A DNA stretch of 64,000 bases from Melieria omissa (Eukaryota > Arthropoda > Insecta > Diptera > Ulidiidae): positions 5,208,001-5,272,000 of the forward strand of contig OZ020267.1 of assembly GCA_963971225.1 (NCBI GenBank), given 5' to 3'. The notes beneath the pieces were generated by a model, which saw nothing but the letters and a program-made list of their open reading frames with translations, made no database searches and had not been told where the DNA came from. Below are positions 22,360 to 33,203 of this stretch, piece by piece. Both the position numbers and the translations under genes were made by a program. Numbering within the stretch: position 1 is the stretch's first letter; each line of letters opens with the position of its first letter.

Positions 22360-24466
22360 ACAGTGTAATTAATTAAACGCTGATACCATTTTTAAGTATT
22401 TAATACACATTTTTTTTAACTATTCATGCAACTTTATCTTTAACTTTTATCTATGAAACAAATAATTCATGTAATTTGAGGAATTAAGGGTTCAATTCCA
22501 AAAAGTACTTCAGAGGAAAAATAGAAAAGAATAAGTAGCTTCGACGCTTTAATTGATCGTTGTTAGTTTTACTACTAATTGCTATTTCTAGGAACAGTCC
22601 TCAAGTAAACATAAGTCAGTTTATGCTATAATAACTATGTATATACAAATTAATTTAAAATATATCCTTCGACATATAGAACACTTTTATTTCTAGTCAC
22701 TCTGCCTAATTTTTAGACAAAAAACTATAACTATTTCTTCACATGCATTATATGAGTTCACTACAATGACACAATCTACTTGTCAGCTGTCAACTCACAA
22801 CCCAAGGTTCTCAAAATTCAATACAATACATTTTTCAATAAATCAGCATTGCTACAAACTTATTTTTTTATTAGCAAATTTACTACTCTCACATGAAAAT
22901 AGTTGGCGTATCAACTTCTCTCCACTAAAGTGTTCTTGACACACATACAAAAGTCAAAACAAAATCGCACAGTTGTCAACTTATAATTAACATCTTTAAG
23001 CCAATTAAAACGCAATATATATATAAATCAAGTGTCAAATGAGATTTATTAAGCAGTTTTTACAAAGTTCAATACATTAAAATTAGTTAGGCGAGCACAT
23101 TAACTCATTAATATTTATATTCCACTTCACATATTTATTGATTTCAGGTGCGCTTAATGAAATAGCTGCACTTTATGACACCTACAAGTCCACAAATGGG
23201 CCATCAATGCACACTCGAAGCCATTAACTCAACACATAAATTTCAGCGATTAAACGTTAATAGAGAATTTCATAATCGGCGCACATTGATCGCTGAATTG
23301 AATTTGCAATGAACTAAAAGAGGTTGGGACTTTTCCTCTAATGAAAAGCCAAGTGTGCACAAAGCCCAATTGAAGTGAATGTGTGTTAGAAACGAAATAA
23401 ATGCAACCAAATGATGCTTTGGACAAACAAAAAGTTTAATGAACAATTTCAGCGCAAACGGCTACAACACATTTGATGAGCGCACATAGAAACTCACTTA
23501 CATGCCTACATACATACATACGCGCACATATAGTGTACAAAGTTGGCTATAACAAAGGTGATGATGCAGCGACTCCACTGTGCATCTTTTTGAAAGTTGT
23601 TGCTGCACCAAAACAAAAAACAAGTGGGAAATTACTTTCTGTAAAGTGAATAGCACCGCGCCGGGAGTTCGCAGACAAGTTGGTCATTAATTTTATTTCA
23701 CTCATCATTCAATGGGTTTCTAAAGGAAAAGTGAACACTAAAGTAAACGAACTATAATAAATGAGAGAAGCCGACTTGCAGCAATTGTCTGGTCTTTGTG
23801 TGGTGCATTGTCAGGACTAAAGTGTTTAATTTGTAAGACATTTTTTAAGACTTGATGGTACTTGTCGAAAATTGCTTAGCGTACTTAACACGTCATTAGA
23901 GGCTACAGCTGCAGTGCTACTCTTATGATTGTAAATAATTGCATATTAGTGAACTAATCATGCTGTAATTTAATAACATGTTGCACTGCTTAAAGCTTAA
24001 GAAAGTCACTAAGAAATGACTTAACGATTTAATGCTAATAATTGCTTGTCAAGGAAGGAAAAATTGATTAGAAATAATTGTTCATAATTAAAGCTGGCAA
24101 AAAATTACATACATATACCTGATGATGAATATTAAATTAAGATTATCGTTATTGTTATTGTGATTCAAATTCTCTATAAATAAATTAATTATAAAAAATA
24201 AATACACAGCAAAGTCTACCAATAACAGTGAGCAAGTCCAGGGACCTAATCACTTAGTCTGACCAAATGAAGAAGGTGAAAGTACGCAAAAAGTACTGAA
24301 ATAGATCTTCTTCTTCTTCTTCTTCTTCTTAGCATTACAGTCCTGGATGGACCACTGCTTCCGAGTAGAAGTAGATCAAACTCTGGTAAAAGGTTGTTAT
24401 GGCCATGTAAGTTATTACATAATAAAGGAAATTCTCAAGGATGCGACTTTCTATTGACGGTCAATA
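22360..24466. other. AT-rich DNA without recognised genes
   Basis: About 2.1 kb of AT-rich sequence with CATA repeats near 23505-23522 and a TTC microsatellite at 24306-24330. No coding signature or element end was found. Confidence 0.45.
24306..24330. repeat. TTC microsatellite
   Basis: About eight perfect TTC units just left of the nested transposon stack. Confidence 0.95.
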
Positions 24467-24902
24467 TTAACCTTTCTGTCATTGCGAAAAATTTCCATCT
24501 ATCATCAATACGAAGGTACCCGGGTACCTTAATGCAATTTGTATGGGAAAAGTGAAAAGTTAGAGGAGAATTTTTTTTTCATAAATCGTTGTTGGACTTG
24601 CTGACGCTTACAGAAACATTAGGGGGTCTCTTCGCCAAAAACTGCTTCAAAAACGTTTTTAGTAAAAAAACTTGAGAAAACAAGGACGCTGTTTAGTATT
24701 TTGTTAATTTTTGGCATCATCGGCGCACACAGAATTTCATTTTAGGGGGAGTTCTGCATACCACTTTCGACCCCGATACCATTTGAAATCAATGTGTCAC
24801 CCATAGTTTTTGTAGCTAACCGATATTTTAAGAGGTTTGAGCTACCATATCCATTGCGATACCTTCTCAAGATAGTTTCCACGACCTCTGACTTTCTTTG
24901 TG

Positions 24903-25130
24903 TTATCTGCTAAGATACAAATATGGAGCATAGTAGCCACCACAGCGACTATTTCGTAGCTCTTTGGGAGTTAGACTTAGGAGTCGAGGATTATTTTGTA
25001 GCACCAAAGTGAGATTTTTTGCGAATAAGGGTTCCGCCAGTGCCTCTAAAGTAAAAAGATTATCCCCAGTGGCAGCATTGCGGCCGCGGGGTTCAAAGCT
25101 TTGAATCAAAATTTGTGCTTTTGCTCCTTT
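24903..25130 (-). pseudogene. piggyBac transposase fragment
   Basis: The minus strand reads SFEPRGRNAATGDNLFT followed by LEALAEPLFAKNLTLV and NNPRLLSLTPKELR. This corresponds to the piggyBac core motif in which GRN-x-T-x-D-N-x-FT-S is followed by a Leu-rich helix and TLVGT-type strand. It includes the conserved D of GDN. Only about 65 codons are open, ending in TAA at 24903. I cannot follow the remaining catalytic Asp residues or the C-terminal Cys-rich domain. A relic, not functional. Confidence 0.65.
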
Positions 25131-25196
25131 TTTGGTCTTACGTTGACAATTAGCTAGTCTTCCAGACTAAATTTCTGCTTTCAAAGGGTAAAATAT

Positions 25197-25624
25197 TGTT
25201 ACGAAAATACCAAGATTCGTTTGGATTGTGTTTCAAAATAAAACAACTTCAATTATTCAGCGCAAAACGCAGTCAGAAACTAACAATCACTTTATTTACA
25301 GATTTACACTTGTATTACTTTACACTACTACTATTGCATGTTTCCGCTTTGCTTGCTCAACACAGACTCGACCCCTTGCGCTGCCACTGCTGCTTTTATA
25401 ATGGTTTTCTTATCGCACCGAAGTTTCTTGCACATTCCAGTTTTACTTTCTATCTCGATTGTTCTAGCAAATTTCATTACCTTTCGCGAACCATCCTTGC
25501 CATATCGGACTATCCAAGCGAATTATACCAAATTTGCCGTACTTCAAAGTGCATACCTAAAAGTATGCTTGGAAAAACATTCGTGGATAGAAAAGCATCC
25601 GGTACAGAGTGGCTTATCATTTCC
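25197..25624 (+). repeat. Solo LTR, copy 2
   Basis: A 428-bp relative of the LTR at 6546-6962, starting TGTTACGAAAAT. The final A of the CA end is mutated to C. ATAT duplications flank it (25193-25196 and 25625-25628). It is inserted directly in the piggyBac-like element. Confidence 0.83.
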
Positions 25625-25889
25625 ATATATTGAAGTAATATGCATTTAAAGTCTATGGCTTCGATGGGATGTCCTGAATTTAACTTATCTTTGAATAAAA
25701 CACTGCTTTCAAATATCAAATTTGATTCACTACTTGTTTGAATATACTTTCTTTGACTCGAATATGAACGAGTAATTTCACGTTGAAATTGTATTGTTTT
25801 ACTCTAGTTTGTATGAAGATACCCGGGTACCTACAGTCTGTTCAGTAGAAGCGTGATCGACCAAATTTTTACTTAGAGTACCGTTATCA

Positions 25890-25980
25890 TTTATGTATCA
25901 CAATGGGCCCTTTTCGTGGCCTAAGTGTGTCTTTCGGCAAGTCCCGTGCCTAGACAGCCACTTTAACCTAACCTAACCTA
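25890..25980 (+). repeat. Short 5'-truncated retroposon with CCTAA tail
   Basis: A 91-bp insert is flanked by identical 10-bp repeats ACCGTTATCA (25880-25889 and 25981-25990). It ends in CCTAACCTAACCTA and shares CACAATGGGCCC and AAGTGTGTCT blocks with the SINE 3' end at 22290-22349. It is therefore a truncated copy of that SINE or of its partner LINE. Confidence 0.78.
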
Positions 25981-26189
25981 ACCGTTATCAACAAAATTTG
26001 AACGCACCTAAGTAGCCTCATCATTTTTGTAATACGCAATGCCAAAATTGATAGTTTCGTGAAACAATTACAAAGTACAGGGTGTTTTAACAAGATAAGT
26101 TCCACGTGAGAGGAGGCACTTGAAACCGTATTACTTTGTCTACACCCCAGAGGACCGTAAATGTCAGGCTTAGCTGTAGAAAAATATAT

Positions 26190-26611
26190 TGAAACGATAA
26201 GGCACTCTGTGCTGAATGCTTTTCTATGCACGAATGCTTTTCCAAGCATACTTTTAGGCATGAACTTTGAAGTACGGTTTTGGTATAATTCGCTTGGTAT
26301 AGTCCGATATGGCAAGGATGGTTCGCGAAATGTGATGAGCTTTGCTAGAACAATCGAGATAGAAAGTAAAACTGGATTGCGCAAGAAACTTCGGCGCGAT
26401 AAGAAAACTAGTAAAAAGCAGCAGTGTGCAGCGGAAGGAGTCAAGTCTGTGTTGAGCACGCAAAGGGGAAACATGCAATAGTAGAAGTAGTGTAAACTTG
26501 TAAATAAAGTGATTCTTAGTTTCTGACCGCGTTTTGCGCTGAATAATTGAAGTTGTTTTATTTTCAAACACAATCCAAACGAACCTTGGAAAACTTGGGA
26601 TTTTCGTAACA
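26190..26611 (-). repeat. Solo LTR, copy 3 (inverted)
   Basis: A 422-bp unit on the minus strand starting TGTTACGAAAAT at 26611 and ending GTTTCA at 26190. ATAT duplications flank it (26186-26189 and 26612-26615). It is in opposite orientation to copy 2, about 570 bp away. Confidence 0.85.
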
Positions 26612-26639
26612 ATATAAAGAAGTCGAAGTCATTCGTAAC

Positions 26640-27535
26640 GAGGTGGACGAATCGGTATATGGAAGCAAAAAATTTCCACGATTTGGCTGGGCGGGGCCTT
26701 GAAAAAAAGACCTCGCCAAAACAGGACAAGAAAATCATTTGTTTGTTAACGACGAAGCCGGGCTTATTGTTGCCTACAGCTAAAGCAGTTTAAGAGAAAA
26801 GTGGTGTTCAAATATCAAAAGAGACGATTCGAGGGCGTTTAAGATCTAACGACGTTAAATACGGGAGCTCTTTCAAAAAACTGTTGCTCTCATCATCACA
26901 CGTTTAAAAACGGCTTGCCTGGGCTTATGCCAATTCAGATCGGAATTGGAATAACGTAATATTTACGGATGAATCCTAATTTTGGGTAAATAGTACCATA
27001 TAAATCGATCTTGGTGTACCACTAACAACCGATTGATCTAACGAACTATTAAGGACCCAGTAAAGGTCCATGTTTGGGGCTATTTTCAGAGAAATTAGTT
27101 GGGCGACTTTCGTTATAACCATCAACGGTTTTGATGAAAAAAATTTATGAAAAAGCTTTATTACCATCAGCTGCGAAGATGTTCAGGAGAAGAGGACTCT
27201 CTTGGATTATACAAGAAGACGACGATCCCAAACATCGCAGCCGAATGAGTGCTGAGTGGAAACAGCAAAATGGGGTAGAGATGTTAAATTGGCCCTCACA
27301 CTCGCCTGATGCCAAGCCAATACGGAATAGTAAAGCAGAAACTCAGAGGAAAAACTATTTAGACAACAAAATCGTTATCGAGACAAATTCGGCTGATTTG
27401 GAGTCGATTGCCTTGGCAACTTGCTCAGAACTTAGCGCAAAGTATGGGTCGGAGGTTGGAGGCCATAATAGCAAATGGCAGCGACTATACCTGTTATTAA
27501 AAATATTGCGTACAATAAATATTATAAATGCATAA
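26640..27535 (+). pseudogene. Tc1-like transposase relic
   Basis: Fragments in family order are a GR-type linker near 26690, SKETIRGRLRSNDVKYG near 26817, RLAWAYANSDRNW near 26910, VIFTDES with the first catalytic D near 26958, WIIQEDDDPKHRSR with the second near 27204, and LNWPSHSPDAKPI near 27287. The position expected to hold the third catalytic residue E, 34 residues after D2, is R here. Several stops and frameshifts occur upstream of 27131. A dead DD34E-type transposase. Confidence 0.8.
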
Positions 27536-27822
27536 AATGAAGTTTGTTTGAAACGAATCGGACAAAAAGTTTCCAAGTTACGACTATGACGCTTCTGCTG
27601 GACAGACTGTACGTACAGAACAAAGATGTAGTGTTCAAAAATCGGTTCTAAAAAATATGTAGACAAAGTTTTCTTTTTATATAAGATATCTAATAGATAA
27701 TAAATTGATTTTTAGGAAGATACTAAAGATATCAGCATAGCGTTCCTTGGCTGAAAGAAGAATATTTTTACCTCAAAAAGGCAAAAGGTACACAGGTAAC
27801 TTCGTATTGACAGAAGGGTTAA

Positions 27823-29093
27823 TGGGGTTTTATCATTCGACGTGCCAATTTCACCTTTATTAAGAATTTTTTAATTTAAAACTTGAAATTGAGAGAATTC
27901 CTATCTGCTGTCCTTTAATAATTTTCCCTTTAAGTAATCCATTTTATTTTCTCATTTTCTTTTAATTTTGTTTACCTTTATACAATAGCAAAACCTAGGG
28001 TAAGAGATTGAAATTATTACGTCGAACAAATAGCGTTCGGGTTTGAAATAACTATGGGGACGAACTGAATCCTTGTTGTTGTTTGATACAAAGGCAAACG
28101 TAACTAGTCGAGTTTGAATTTCATATCAAATTGTGTGCAAAGAGAAGGGCACATGCGCAGACTGAACTCAGCATTTACCTGGCCATGCGAATGGTTGTAC
28201 ATAATAGCAATAACAACAACAACATTGACAGAACGATAAGAAGAAAGGGGAAATTAATAATAAGAAAAAACTGCAAGAAGTAGAATTTGTGTATTCGAGG
28301 CAGCAGCAGCAGCAACACCCGATCTGGAAGGTACAGAGGCGACAGCAAAGCTATTATTTTATATAAAGTGGAAAATGTTGTTACCGCAGCCAGTTGGCGT
28401 TCGCAGCGCCGCGCAATTCTTTTCGAAGTTGATGACGTAGGAAATGCTGACTGTTGCGAGGCTGTTGTGCTATTCGGAAGCGTAGTGGTTGCTGCTGTTG
28501 TGTACAGTACTGAAGACTTTGTTATTCAAGTGTTGTACTCGGTGCGTTCCTGTGCCTACAAAGTTGATTTTCTATGCCATTCTATTCGTTTCTCGCTTCT
28601 CTCTTTTGTTTGTGTTTGTGCATGGTTTATTTTAAAGCGCATTTTGAACTCACCTATCACGTTCTTCCTTATTTTACCGCTTTTTATTTTCACCCTAACT
28701 CACTTCTGTGACATTTAAAGCAGCTCGAATGGCAATAAAAACAGCTCCTAAAAAACATTGTACACTCTCTATAAATTCCGTAGAATGCTGTGTGTTAAGA
28801 GGGATAATTGGGTTTCCGAAGGACTATTAAAGCTATTACGAATAAAACATACACATGCAACTATGAAAAACCTGGTTTCTAACCCTTAACATCTGCTCGC
28901 AAGGATGAGCTAGATTAATCCTCGCAAAAACGGGGAGGACAGCTAAAAGAATTTAAGATGTCATAATTCATAATGAAAGCCTCAAATTATCCGTCTGTCC
29001 TTTTAGACGAATTTCTGCTTATCTTACGACGCGTTCGATAAAAAAGGAAGTGCAAAAAATGTTAATCAGTACAAAAATATATAAAAACTAATA
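27823..29093. other. Non-coding; one long ATG-less open frame
   Basis: A plus-strand frame of 143 codons is open at 28287-28718 but has no ATG. It starts from a CAG-rich stretch and ends hydrophobic. I recognise no family and no splice sites around it. The rest is AT-rich. Confidence 0.35.
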
Positions 29094-29095
29094 TA

Positions 29096-29998
29096 CAGTG
29101 CCTCATAAAAGTATTTGGAATTTAATATTTCCATATTTTTGTTTCCCCTATACTTTATTTCCACAATCAGGTCTAAACATATTAAATTTGGTTTTATCGC
29201 TAAATATAACTTTGGAGCTAAGCCCAATTCCATGGTTTGTGTACTTATCCGCGAACTCTAAACGCTTCTTCCGTTTTTTCGCACTAATAAGGGGTTTGAC
29301 ACGTGGGGTTCGTACGTGGTAACCAGCAGCTCGCTGAGTTCTACGCACGGTTTCATCACTGACGTGGACTCCATTGTATTCAGCAAGACTTCTATTGATT
29401 TCTGGAGCAGAATTTCGTGGTTGTGCCTTGATTTGCCTAATGATAACAACTTTATCGTGGGGCTTGAGTTTTTGAGGTCCGCCAAATCTTTGACCTAGCT
29501 TAAATGAATTTCTTTGCAGAATGCTGTGGTGGGTAGATATACTTCGCTTTGTAGATTTCGCAATTTCTTTGAGAGTTTTTCCTTCATCTCGTAGGTTTTA
29601 GATAATTTTTCTCTCGTCCAAAGTGGTTTCTTTAGATTATCTACCCATTTGGCCAATCAAATGTTAAACCAAACACACTTGTCAAATTCTTCTGCTAAAA
29701 TAAATGTAAATATTAATAATGGCGAAATCAGTTTGACAACTTGACGGGATTTTCGCAAAGGATACCATGATTGGGTAATTACGAATACTTTTGTGATATG
29801 AATTATGTTGTATTTCTGTTTAAAACCAAATTTAAAGCTATTGTATCCAAATTAGAATGAAATTTAGTGCAACAATGAAAGGTAATAAACCAATTAGAAG
29901 TTATGAATACTTTTTATACATAATAATTTAGATTAAAAATATACATTTTGATTATCTTTCAGAAAAATGAATACTCCGAATACTTTTGTGAGGCACTG
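29096..29998 (-). mobile_element. Tc1-like element with internal deletion
   Basis: Both ends carry CAGTGCCTCA followed by AAAAGTATT in inverted orientation, with TA at 29094-29095 and 29999-30000. The 903-bp length is short for an autonomous Tc1-like element. The transposase relic is on the minus strand and stops after the first catalytic region, so the 3' half of the gene is gone. Confidence 0.88.
29148..29648 (-). pseudogene. Tc1-like transposase, N-terminal half only
   Basis: From the ATG at 29648, the minus strand reads a helix-turn-helix region (DERKIIKNLRDEGKTL, STKRSISTHHSI), a GRPKL-like linker as RFGGPQKLKPHDKVV, a second HTH (SDETVRRTQRAAGYHVRTP), and VIFSDKTKFNMF, where the E after the first catalytic D is K. 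There is a stop at codon 4. The frame stops at 29148 before any D2 or E. The deletion removed the rest of the catalytic domain. Confidence 0.82.
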
Positions 29999-30097
29999 TA
30001 TTTCTTATTATTATAATTCTCAATCCTGGTCTCCAGGCCCAATATGATCTTCTATCATGTTTCACGGCGTGTATTTCTTGAAGAAAAGACACCTTAA

Positions 30098-30334
30098 CCC
30101 TTTCGGGACGGAGTTTAATTTTGAAAACCAAAATATTTTTGGTAGAAATCTTCCCATGCTATGAAAATTTCGGCTTCAAAATTATGTTGTATACTTACAA
30201 ATTATGTAATCATCCTTTTACCCGGGGAAATATAGTTCGAATAATTAGTTTGCGTGGGTCATAAGATCTGAATAATTATTTTGAGGGGCCTTAAAAACTT
30301 GCTGAGACGTATTATCCCAGTAGTTCCGAAAGGG
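30098..30334. repeat. piggyBac-type MITE, 237 bp, copy A
   Basis: TTAA at 30094-30097, then CCCTTTCGGGACGGAGTTTA. The right end is CCGAAAGGG followed by TTTA, a mutated TTAA. It matches the copy at 49492-49728 over the full length and both are 237 bp. No coding capacity. Confidence 0.85.
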
Positions 30335-30607
30335 TTTACGAAACAATATATCACTCTATATCACCCTATATCCAGTATTTCTAATTTAACAAATGCAAAC
30401 ATTCAAAAACGATTCCAAGTCTAAACAACTAATATCACTTTACGACTCCCTAGAGCAATAACAGTGTTTTGCTTTTGTTTTTTTGTTATTTACGTTGCCG
30501 ATAGGTCTTATTTGAAAGAAATTTTGTTTTGAAATTTTGTTTTCACGTTGCTTCATAACTTTTATGAATGAGACTTTACTGAATGAGATTTCTGCGTTTG
30601 TTAATTT

Positions 30608-31400
30608 AGGTTAGGTTACGGAAGGTGTGTGTGCGACAAGCACTTCCACTTGGAGACCCTGTTGGGTCCATTGTGAATCCCTTCATTTTTCGGAAACCGA
30701 TGTCCTTCCCTTATCTGCATGGATCCCTGTAGATCCAAACGGGATCTTTTGGGAACCATTTGGTCTTTGCGAGGAAATTGTGTAGATCGGTTATCTGTGC
30801 ATCTGCTACTTCTGCGAGCCCGTCAAAGAACCTTGCCCCAAGAGTCTGGAGCCGTCGTCCTTGCAGTAATGGGCAGTGGCATAGCAGATGCTCGACTGAT
30901 TCTACTGTATCCTCATCTCCGCAGCTCCTGCATAAATCGTCGGTCGCCAAACGCCATTTGCATAGCATGACACCAATGGCGCAGTGACCTGTGATTACCC
31001 CCGTGACCATGCGTACAGCATGCTTGTCGAGGAGCAGAAGGCTCTTAGTTTTCCTCGCGTTGAGCGCCGGCCACAGGGTACGTGCAATCCTGCAGTCACA
31101 CCTAGTTGTCCAGGCTCTGTTTATAGCTCGTGTGAGCCACTCCCCTATTGAACCCATCGTAGCAGAGATCGGTGGTAGCACCGCGTTGACCGCCTCGTTG
31201 GATGGCATCGCTGACCCTGCACGGGCTAATTCGTCCGCCTGCTCGTTCGCTTCGATATTGCTATGTACGGGAACCCAGCACAGACGGATCCTGCACTGTC
31301 TTATGCCACCCAGTGCTTTGCGACAGTCTAGTACTACCTTTGATTTCACTACGGTGGATTCAATTGCTCTCAATCATAGAGCAGCCTGGCTATCAACACA
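30608..31400 (-). pseudogene. 5'-truncated LINE: RNase H end, Cys/His tail, 3' UTR with CCTAA tail
   Basis: Identical 10-bp repeats (TTGTTAATTT on the plus strand) flank it at 30598-30607 and 31401-31410, so this is one target-primed insertion truncated within RNase H. The minus-strand frame reads CVDSQAAL, a stop, then RLCWVPVHSNIEANEQADELARAG, VTGVITGHCAIG, and the tail CRSCGDEDTVESVEHLLCHC, ending at 30711. In WVPVH the usual G before H is V. The 3' UTR ends in two CCTAA units, like the SINE at 22 kb. Clade by domain content: R1/LOA/I-like. Confidence 0.9.
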
Positions 31401-31410
31401 TTGTTAATTT

Positions 31411-33144
31411 AAAACAATTAAAAATCAATTCATATCCAAAATGTGAATTACAACGTAAAATTTTTTTCTCAAAATAATGAAAAAACAATATCTTAAATAA
31501 AAGTTAAGAAGCAACGTAAAAAAAAACTTTCTCAAATTAAAAGTTATCGAAAACATAAATTAAAAAAGTCATAAATAAAAGTTATGAACCAATGTAAAAA
31601 AAAAAAATTCTAAATAATAATTATCGACAACGAAAAATTGTTACTTGTTACTTATTATGCAACACAAAAATACTTATTACATGACAATAGTTATAGGCGA
31701 CGTAAAAAATTTCTTATTGGGAATAAGTATTATAAAGACATAATTATAGAAATTTCTTATATTAGGGCAATTTTTTAATTCCCAAAAAATGGATAATAAT
31801 TATTTTAGGTCTCTATTTTTTTTTGCTAAACCAACTCACTTACTCTCTAATGTACCCACACAGCTTTGAAGATATTGCTAAGCATCTGTAATATATAGCT
31901 ACATACTTATTATAGTGCAATATCTTACCATCTAATTGCAGGTACCATAAATTTACAGCGCTCAACTGTCATCCCAATTGCGATCGAAATCGAAATCATT
32001 GCCTCACAATGGCACATTGATGTAATAATTTTGGGCATTTCTCAAAGACAAGCAAACTGCAATTTACGCTCCTTAAAACTACACTTTTACGTACTATTTA
32101 TGTACTGTACACGTACATTCGTTTGTGGCCGGCGACTGTGTGCTGCCACGATAAACGCCTCGACATCGTTGGTGCGCAAATGTTAGCTTAAACTTTTTCT
32201 TAGCCTTTTCTTTGGCCTCTGTCAACTGTGTGCGCCGGTGAGTGGTGAGCGTTGCTGCGATTGTTGTTGCTGTTTGTTCGTGCCACGACGCTGTCGCGCG
32301 CCGAGCAGCAACAGATCGCGATACATTCTGGTGATATCTTCTCTATTGAACGAGCATTAAACTACAATTTAAGCGCAGCAGTTATTTATTAACTCGACGA
32401 TTTTCCCCCTTTCTTTTGGTTTTGCTTTGCTTGTTTGTAGCTGTGTGTGTGTGTGTGTAGTTGTGCTCGTTTTTGTGTTGTTTTGACCCAACTTAATAGA
32501 CGAGCATGAAATCTAGTCACGAACTTGATTATGAATAAACCGTGCACTAGATCCATGTTCGCCGACAAAATAGAGTCAGAGAAGAGATCACCAGGCTGCG
32601 CCAACGCCAACGTCAAGCTCAACGACACTGGCAGCAACAGCAACAACTCCAGCGACAGCAACGGCAACTAACAGTAACAACGTTTGCGTCGTTCGGCTGT
32701 TCAGGACAGAGGTGGCCGCTTGAACAAAGAATCGAGCAGCCGATGCGCCACATTGAGGACGCGTTCTTGTGCTTCGCTGGGGTTGTTGGGTTCTTCTTGT
32801 AAATTGTTGGCAACAATGATGACAGAAAAATTTTTAAACTGTAGTAAGATGTTTAGAGGTGTTTTCTCCCCTCGATTCCCATTTCGCAAGGGAATCCTTT
32901 AAACCAATTTGAACCTAATAGAGCGGAAGGAATGTACGAGCGCGGCTGTTCGAACAGCGCAACAACATGAAGGCGGATCACTTTCCGACACTAACAAACT
33001 GACATTTCCATTAAAACTGAAGTTTTGCCGAAGCGTCGCAACGCTGGCGCTGGCGCAAAAAACTACGACTGTGTACACACAGAGCGGAAAAGACAGCGGC
33101 GACAACGAAATTTAAGAGCTTGTTAGGAACAACTAACCACTTAC
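31411..33144. other. AT-rich repeats then GC-richer upstream DNA
   Basis: At 31440-31770 degenerate copies of a roughly 55-bp motif (CAACGTAAAA, AAATAAAAGTTAT) follow each other. A GT microsatellite lies at 32442-32459. No protein family is recognised at 32.1-33.1 kb, though the composition changes and resembles gene-proximal DNA. This would be the start of the first intron if the exon at 33145-33203 is real. Confidence 0.35.
32442..32459. repeat. GT microsatellite
   Basis: About nine uninterrupted TG units. Confidence 0.95.
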
Positions 33145-33203
33145 AACGTCACTCTGGCACGCAGCGAGCCAGTTGGATGCACTTTAATTACAACGCTTGA
33201 CAT
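33145..33203 (-). CDS. Candidate first coding exon of an unidentified host gene
   Basis: On the minus strand an ATG at 33203 in good context (AAAGCC before it) opens 19 codons plus two bases that end exactly at a GTAAGT donor. The peptide is MSSVVIKVHPTGSLRARV followed by T. It looks like the first beta-strand of a folded N-terminal domain, but I do not recognise it. The upstream DNA (33204-33480) is GC-rich with a GTTGTTGTT run and an upstream short ATG frame, as in fly 5' UTRs. The same frame is open back to a TAG about 150 bases upstream without another ATG. The next exon must start in phase 2; the 3391-3467 candidate does not fit directly, so intervening exons or a different gene are implied. 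Confidence 0.42.

Larger units (their letters stand above)
25834..27610 (+). mobile_element. Tc1-like element with inner insertions
   Basis: The ends are inverted repeats. The left reads CAGTCTGTTCAGTAGAAGCG, and the right read inward is CAGTCTGTCCAGCAGAAGCG. TA lies outside both (25832-25833 and 27611-27612). The plus-strand transposase relic occupies the right half. The left part has received a CCTAA-tailed retroposon (25890-25980) and an inverted solo LTR (26190-26611). The whole lies inside the piggyBac-like element. Confidence 0.82.
24471..27818 (-). mobile_element. piggyBac-like element carrying nested insertions
   Basis: TTAA occurs at both borders (24467-24470 and 27819-27822), followed inward by CCTTTCTGTCA on the left and, read from the right, CCCTTCTGTCA. 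A second inverted block (ATACGAAG-TACC-G-GTACCTT) follows on both sides, farther in on the left because of an insert. A piggyBac transposase fragment lies inside on the minus strand. The 3348-bp span includes a solo LTR (25197-25624) and a Tc1-like element (25834-27610) with further inserts. Without them about 1.1 kb of host element remains, so it is itself deleted. Confidence 0.7.

Noticed and set aside
28649..28705. Minus-strand exon ending at AG|GTGAGT
   Set aside because: All three frames between the donor and the nearest acceptor contain stops.
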